Source: DASREM01 sp035652095
Lineage (GTDB): Bacteria; Acidobacteriota; Terriglobia; Terriglobales; Acidobacteriaceae
Direction of reading: 5' to 3'
Assembly (NCBI GenBank): GCA_035652095.1
Contig: DASREM010000001.1
Span: 1 to 8,057, forward strand
DNA: 8,057 nt
Below, piece by piece: positions 5,837 to 8,057 of the stretch (the stretch's first letter is position 1; every line of letters begins with the position of its first letter). The translations under genes were made by a program, and so were the position numbers. The notes under the pieces are model-generated. The model had not been told where the DNA came from, did not search any database, and worked only from the letters and a program-made list of their open reading frames with translations.

Positions 5837-6666
5837 GCCAAAACGAGGCGCGTTTGACCGGCAAAGAACGCGACTCCGAATCCGGCCTCGACCACTTCGG
5901 CGCTAGGTACATGGGCAGCAGCTTGGGCCGCTGGATGTCCCCAGACCCGATTAACCTGACTTCCGCTCGGTTACTGAACCCAGGGAATACTCTCAATAAG
6001 TACGTTTACGGTGCCAACAACCCACTGAAGTACATTGACAGGGACGGCGAAGACATCACGGTCTTTTACCGTCCTTCAGGTGCTGGCGCAACGAACTTTG
6101 GTCATATTTTCATTGCGGCGTTTAACCAAAACACGAACCGAGTCGGGTTCCTTGACTATTATCCGAAAAGCGGTACCGACAGCCTGGGACGCGGTCCCGG
6201 AACTTTCAATAACGGGAACATGCAGGATAGAGCGGGCCAGGCAGACCAATTTGCGACACTCACCATTCGGACAACTCCTGAGCAAGCTCAGAAGGTCCTC
6301 GATCTCATAGACAAGCTGAAGAGTGGCTCTACTCAAGACTACGCAGCGCTCTCGCACAATTGCACGACAGTTTGCGAGGATGTCCTTCACGATCTGGGCC
6401 TCGATTTTGGTGACATCACGCCAGACCAATATTGGGGTGACCTTTACAGGCGCTACTCGCAAGACGTTCAAGACAATCCGTTCAAGGCGTTTCCCTTCGT
6501 CCAAGCCCCTCGGCAAACAGGCCGGGACTATGGCAACCCGCGTAACTACGGAGTCAATTTCACGTGGCTGCTATTTCAGCTTTATCTCAACCAAAACAAA
6601 CCGCAGCCCAAAGCCACGGTTTGCACTGACGATCATCTCGGAAACAGAACGTGCACCACGCAATGA
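5833..6666 (+). CDS. Orphan RHS tip with predicted permuted papain-like cysteine hydrolase toxin domain
   Basis: The 277-residue product begins at ATG 5833, overlapping the RHH stop, with AGGGG at 5821-5825 as ribosome-binding site. After eight residues foreign to RHS ('MSQNEARL') it enters the end of the RHS core: 'TGKERDSESGLDHFGARY', 'SLGRWMSPDP' and 'YVYGANNPLKYIDRDGED' (to residue 74). The variable tail has a conserved-looking His91 in 'NFGHIFIAAFN' and Cys177 in 'LSHNCTTVCEDVLHDLGL'. An early G-H and a later N-C-(T/N)-T is the order typical of circularly permuted papain-fold enzymes (DUF4105, DeSI/PPPDE, LRAT-like), which act as peptidases, amidases or acyltransferases. The activity is an inference from these two motifs. 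The protein has no YD shell and no signal peptide, as in displaced RHS tips. The next gene encodes a membrane protein, the likely immunity partner. Confidence 0.72.
   Translation: MSQNEARLTGKERDSESGLDHFGARYMGSSLGRWMSPDPINLTSARLLNPGNTLNKYVYGANNPLKYIDRDGEDITVFYRPSGAGATNFGHIFIAAFNQNTNRVGFLDYYPKSGTDSLGRGPGTFNNGNMQDRAGQADQFATLTIRTTPEQAQKVLDLIDKLKSGSTQDYAALSHNCTTVCEDVLHDLGLDFGDITPDQYWGDLYRRYSQDVQDNPFKAFPFVQAPRQTGRDYGNPRNYGVNFTWLLFQLYLNQNKPQPKATVCTDDHLGNRTCTTQ
5851..5910 (+). repeat. RHS core repeat, copy 2
   Basis: This segment aligns without gaps to 2493-2552 and 7058-7117. The first six bases (CGTTTG) diverge from the AAATTC of the other two copies, so shared sequence begins at about 5857. That is where the foreign N-terminus gives way to RHS. 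Confidence 0.85.
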
Positions 6667-7031
6667 GGCTCAAAATGTTCGGAACCAACGTGAGCAGTCA
6701 TCGATGGTGGTCGCTAGCGATCTTCGGCGTCCTGGCGATCTTGTGTGGCCTTTCGTTCCTGAAATATCTTGGCTGGGCTGCTTTTTACAGCGGCAACCCT
6801 TCCGCTGGTGAAGCGGCTGGGCAAAGGGCTGAGCTGTTCTTTTGGGCCTTCATCGCCCTGGAAGCGTTAGCGGGGCTAGTAATGGCTATGCGTATCCGGT
6901 TGGAGGGTATGTTCTCCACTAGTGCGGTTAGAACCCTAGCCCGCTACGCGATGGGATTGGTAATATCCATCGCTACGACGGCGGTTGTTGTTGGTGTGCT
7001 TGCGGCGATTGGCTCTCGAATGCACCGATGA
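6663..7031 (+). CDS. Three-helix membrane protein, candidate immunity protein for the preceding RHS tip
   Basis: The start is ATG 6663, overlapping the RHS stop as ATGA. ATG 6675 is an equally good choice because GAGG (6665-6668) sits 6 nt before it; a GTG at 6651 is also in frame. The 122-residue product has three clear hydrophobic stretches, at about residues 15-40 ('WWSLAIFGVLAILCGLSFL'), 56-76 ('LFFWAFIALEALAGLVMAM') and 93-116 ('YAMGLVISIATTAVVVGVLAA'), and a short basic end 'SRMHR'. I recognise no family. Position directly behind a toxin-like tail is the usual place for an immunity gene. A membrane location would fit a toxin that acts in the periplasm or crosses the inner membrane, but that is inferred. 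The stop overlaps the next RHS start as ATGA (7028-7031). Confidence 0.62.
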   Translation: MRLKMFGTNVSSHRWWSLAIFGVLAILCGLSFLKYLGWAAFYSGNPSAGEAAGQRAELFFWAFIALEALAGLVMAMRIRLEGMFSTSAVRTLARYAMGLVISIATTAVVVGVLAAIGSRMHR

Positions 7032-7831
7032 CGTATCACTACGACGCGCTCTCCCACAAATTCACCGGCAAAGAACGCGATTCCGAATCCGGCCTCGATA
7101 ACTTTGGGGCTAGATACTACTCTTCGTCTCTTGGTCGCTTTACGAGCGCTGATCCGGTGACGATGCTTCCGGATAGGTTGGCTGACCCTCAGCAGATCAA
7201 CCTTTATGCATACGGGCGAAGCAACCCCCTTCGATTTGTCGATCCTACGGGAACGACTATCGATGACCGTGCCTGTCAGGCGAATAAGCATTGCCGAAAG
7301 TGGGAGAAAAAGTATAAGAAGTCGAAGGAAGGGCAAGCGCAGTGGAAGAAGCTAGAAGATGACAAAACGCTCGTTGTAAAATTGCAGTGGGACAGCAAGG
7401 CTAAAGATTCGGTTACCAATAATTACGCGTGGGACCCAAACGCAAAGCTTACTCGAGCCACGGCTACGTTGGCACCGCGGACAGGCGATCCTTCGAATCA
7501 GATGAACTCAGAATCCTATCCTTTCGGCTCGACAATTACGGATTCCAGTGAGAGACAGGTGTACGTTTTCGCGCACGAGTTGGCGCACGTCGAAGACGCT
7601 GACACGACGGAGGGCCGCAATTCGGAACAAGAGATTGAAAGGCTCTTTCCGGATGCCAATGTGCGATACAAGTCCGAGGGGACGTCCGGCTACGCCAAAG
7701 ACAAAGATCTCCAGGCGACGTTCGCCATTATCCGGGCTGATAACAAGAGGAATGAGAATGTAGCCGACCAGCGCGCGAAGGGCGTCGTAGAGAGCTATCG
7801 ATCCTGCGTGTCCAACAAAGACTGCAAATGA
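7028..7831 (+). CDS. Orphan RHS tip with HExxH zinc metallopeptidase toxin domain
   Basis: This 267-residue protein starts at ATG 7028 with no visible ribosome-binding site, so it relies on coupling to the upstream stop. Residues 1-75 are RHS core: 'YHYDALSHKF', 'TGKERDSESGLDNFGARYY', 'SLGRFTSADP' and 'AYGRSNPLRFVDPTG'. Next comes a lysine-rich linker (88-117). The tail carries 'YVFAHELAHVEDADTTEG' with His183, Glu184 and His187, the HExxH zinc and catalytic motif. Further on is 'NENVADQRA', with Glu243 and Asp247 matching the ExxxD/ExxAD element that supplies the third zinc ligand in gluzincins. Together these predict a metalloprotease effector; the target is unknown. The length is typical of a displaced RHS tip, with no YD shell. 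The product is probably harmless without delivery, or is a reservoir for recombination into a full RHS gene. The next start overlaps its stop as ATGA (7828-7831). Confidence 0.78.
   Translation: MTYHYDALSHKFTGKERDSESGLDNFGARYYSSSLGRFTSADPVTMLPDRLADPQQINLYAYGRSNPLRFVDPTGTTIDDRACQANKHCRKWEKKYKKSKEGQAQWKKLEDDKTLVVKLQWDSKAKDSVTNNYAWDPNAKLTRATATLAPRTGDPSNQMNSESYPFGSTITDSSERQVYVFAHELAHVEDADTTEGRNSEQEIERLFPDANVRYKSEGTSGYAKDKDLQATFAIIRADNKRNENVADQRAKGVVESYRSCVSNKDCK
7058..7117 (+). repeat. RHS core repeat, copy 3
   Basis: This copy has 54 of 60 bases identical to copy 1 by eye. Most differences are silent (GAC/GAT, TTC/TTT, AGG/AGA). The encoded peptide is 'KFTGKERDSESGLDNFGARY'. Confidence 0.85.
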
Positions 7832-7956
7832 AAAATCTAGTCACAATTATCTCTCTTGCGCTTGCGCTTTCGCTATCCCTGTTAACAAACGGAAGGTCGG
7901 TTTCCTCGCAGGACCAGACCGAAAACGGAAAATACATGGCGTTCCCGAGTCCGTAG
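7828..7956 (+). CDS. Short exported protein, probably 3'-truncated; candidate partner of the metallopeptidase tip
   Basis: The 42-codon frame starts at ATG 7828, overlapping the RHS stop, and is too short for many gene finders. It opens with a signal-peptide-like sequence: Lys2, a hydrophobic stretch 'LVTIISLALALSLSLL' and then polar 'NGRSVSSQD'. There is no Cys for a lipobox. From about 7917 the DNA instead matches, on the other strand, an acyl-CoA-ligase-like gene, so the last residues ('NGKYMAFPSP') are probably not native and the gene seems cut. If the complete protein was exported it would be well placed to neutralise a protease in the periplasm. That role is inferred from position only. 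Confidence 0.5.
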   Translation: MKNLVTIISLALALSLSLLTNGRSVSSQDQTENGKYMAFPSP

Positions 7957-8057
7957 GCGAAGAAGAGTTTCGAAACCGAGAATGTGATGTCGTCCTCGCG
8001 CAGGCCGAGGACGCCTTGGGCGAAGGCCTGGCTTGCAACCAGCATGTCCTTGTGCTG
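7917..8057 (-). CDS. Benzoate-CoA-ligase-like acyl-CoA synthetase, internal fragment (continues past window)
   Basis: The minus-strand frame is open to the right edge. It reads 'QHKDMLVASQAFAQGVLGL', then 'REDDITFSVSKLFFAYGLGN' and 'AMYFPFSV'. This resembles the mid-region of aryl-CoA ligases of the benzoate-CoA ligase group, which activate an aromatic acid with ATP and CoA. In that group a 'D(D/V)..S..KLFFAYGLGN' block precedes a conserved 'FP.SVGA'. Here the match ends at V (about 7917) and continues as 'WSCEETDLPFVN', antisense to the short exported gene. About 47 residues are visible, so neither terminus can be judged. It marks either the far side of the RHS island or an assembly join. 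Confidence 0.55.

Noticed and set aside
1..8057. CRISPR array or insertion sequence
   Set aside because: No regularly spaced short repeats, and no transposase gene or paired terminal repeats of an IS were seen. The only repeats in three copies are the RHS core segments, which lie inside genes.
410..8057. Second attachment site (copy of the tRNA 3' end)
   Set aside because: Scanning for the TTCGATTCCTCC part found no match beyond the tRNA itself; the far end of the element is presumably outside the window or lost.

Overview
The window looks like chromosomal DNA from a Gram-negative, moderately GC-rich soil-type bacterium, most likely an acidobacterium (Terriglobia-like). This is an inference from the style of the genes: YD-repeat/RHS proteins with the core motif 'KERDSESGLDNFGARY', a double-CxxC 'MFCPECK' zinc-ribbon protein, and a tyrosine integrase beside a tRNA. 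No sequence comparison could be run.

Layout. (1) 1-485 is a conserved backbone: the 3' end of dapD (lysine/diaminopimelate synthesis) and an intact tRNA-Lys(CUU) with its own promoter and an encoded CCA. (2) 513-1496 is a tyrosine integrase on the minus strand, pointing at the tRNA. This is the usual arrangement of an element inserted at a tRNA 3' end. It keeps its catalytic residues but has lost its N-terminal arm. (3) From about 1490 to 3869 there is a 5'-truncated RHS/YD-repeat gene with a full core and a variable C-terminus, followed 12 nt later by a multi-pass membrane protein whose own 3' end is cut. (4) 3835-5120 holds unrelated pieces: a truncated zinc-ribbon (DUF2007-like) gene on the minus strand, a 5'-truncated ankyrin gene and a small membrane protein. 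(5) 5121-5470 is non-coding, rich in inverted repeats, with a strong hairpin terminator and several GCGGT(A/T)A motifs. (6) 5471-7956 is a tight plus-strand set of five genes: a ribbon-helix-helix (MobC/NikA-like) protein, a short RHS tip with a predicted permuted papain-like cysteine hydrolase tail, a membrane protein, a second short RHS tip with a zinc-metallopeptidase tail (HELAH plus ExxAD), and a short exported protein. Four successive gene junctions can be read as ATGA overlaps. (7) After about 7917 the right edge is a fragment of a benzoate-CoA-ligase-like gene on the minus strand.

How it may work together. The window reads as a tRNA-associated island of polymorphic-toxin material. Two displaced RHS tips, each followed by a candidate immunity gene, are chained by translational coupling behind a mobilisation-type DNA-binding gene. 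All three RHS copies share a nearly identical 60-bp core segment, which could be where the tips recombine. Several genes stop at sharp breakpoints (about 1490, 3850, 4200 and 7917). These may be real recombination scars or assembly joins, and the sequence alone cannot decide which. Toxin and immunity roles are inferred.
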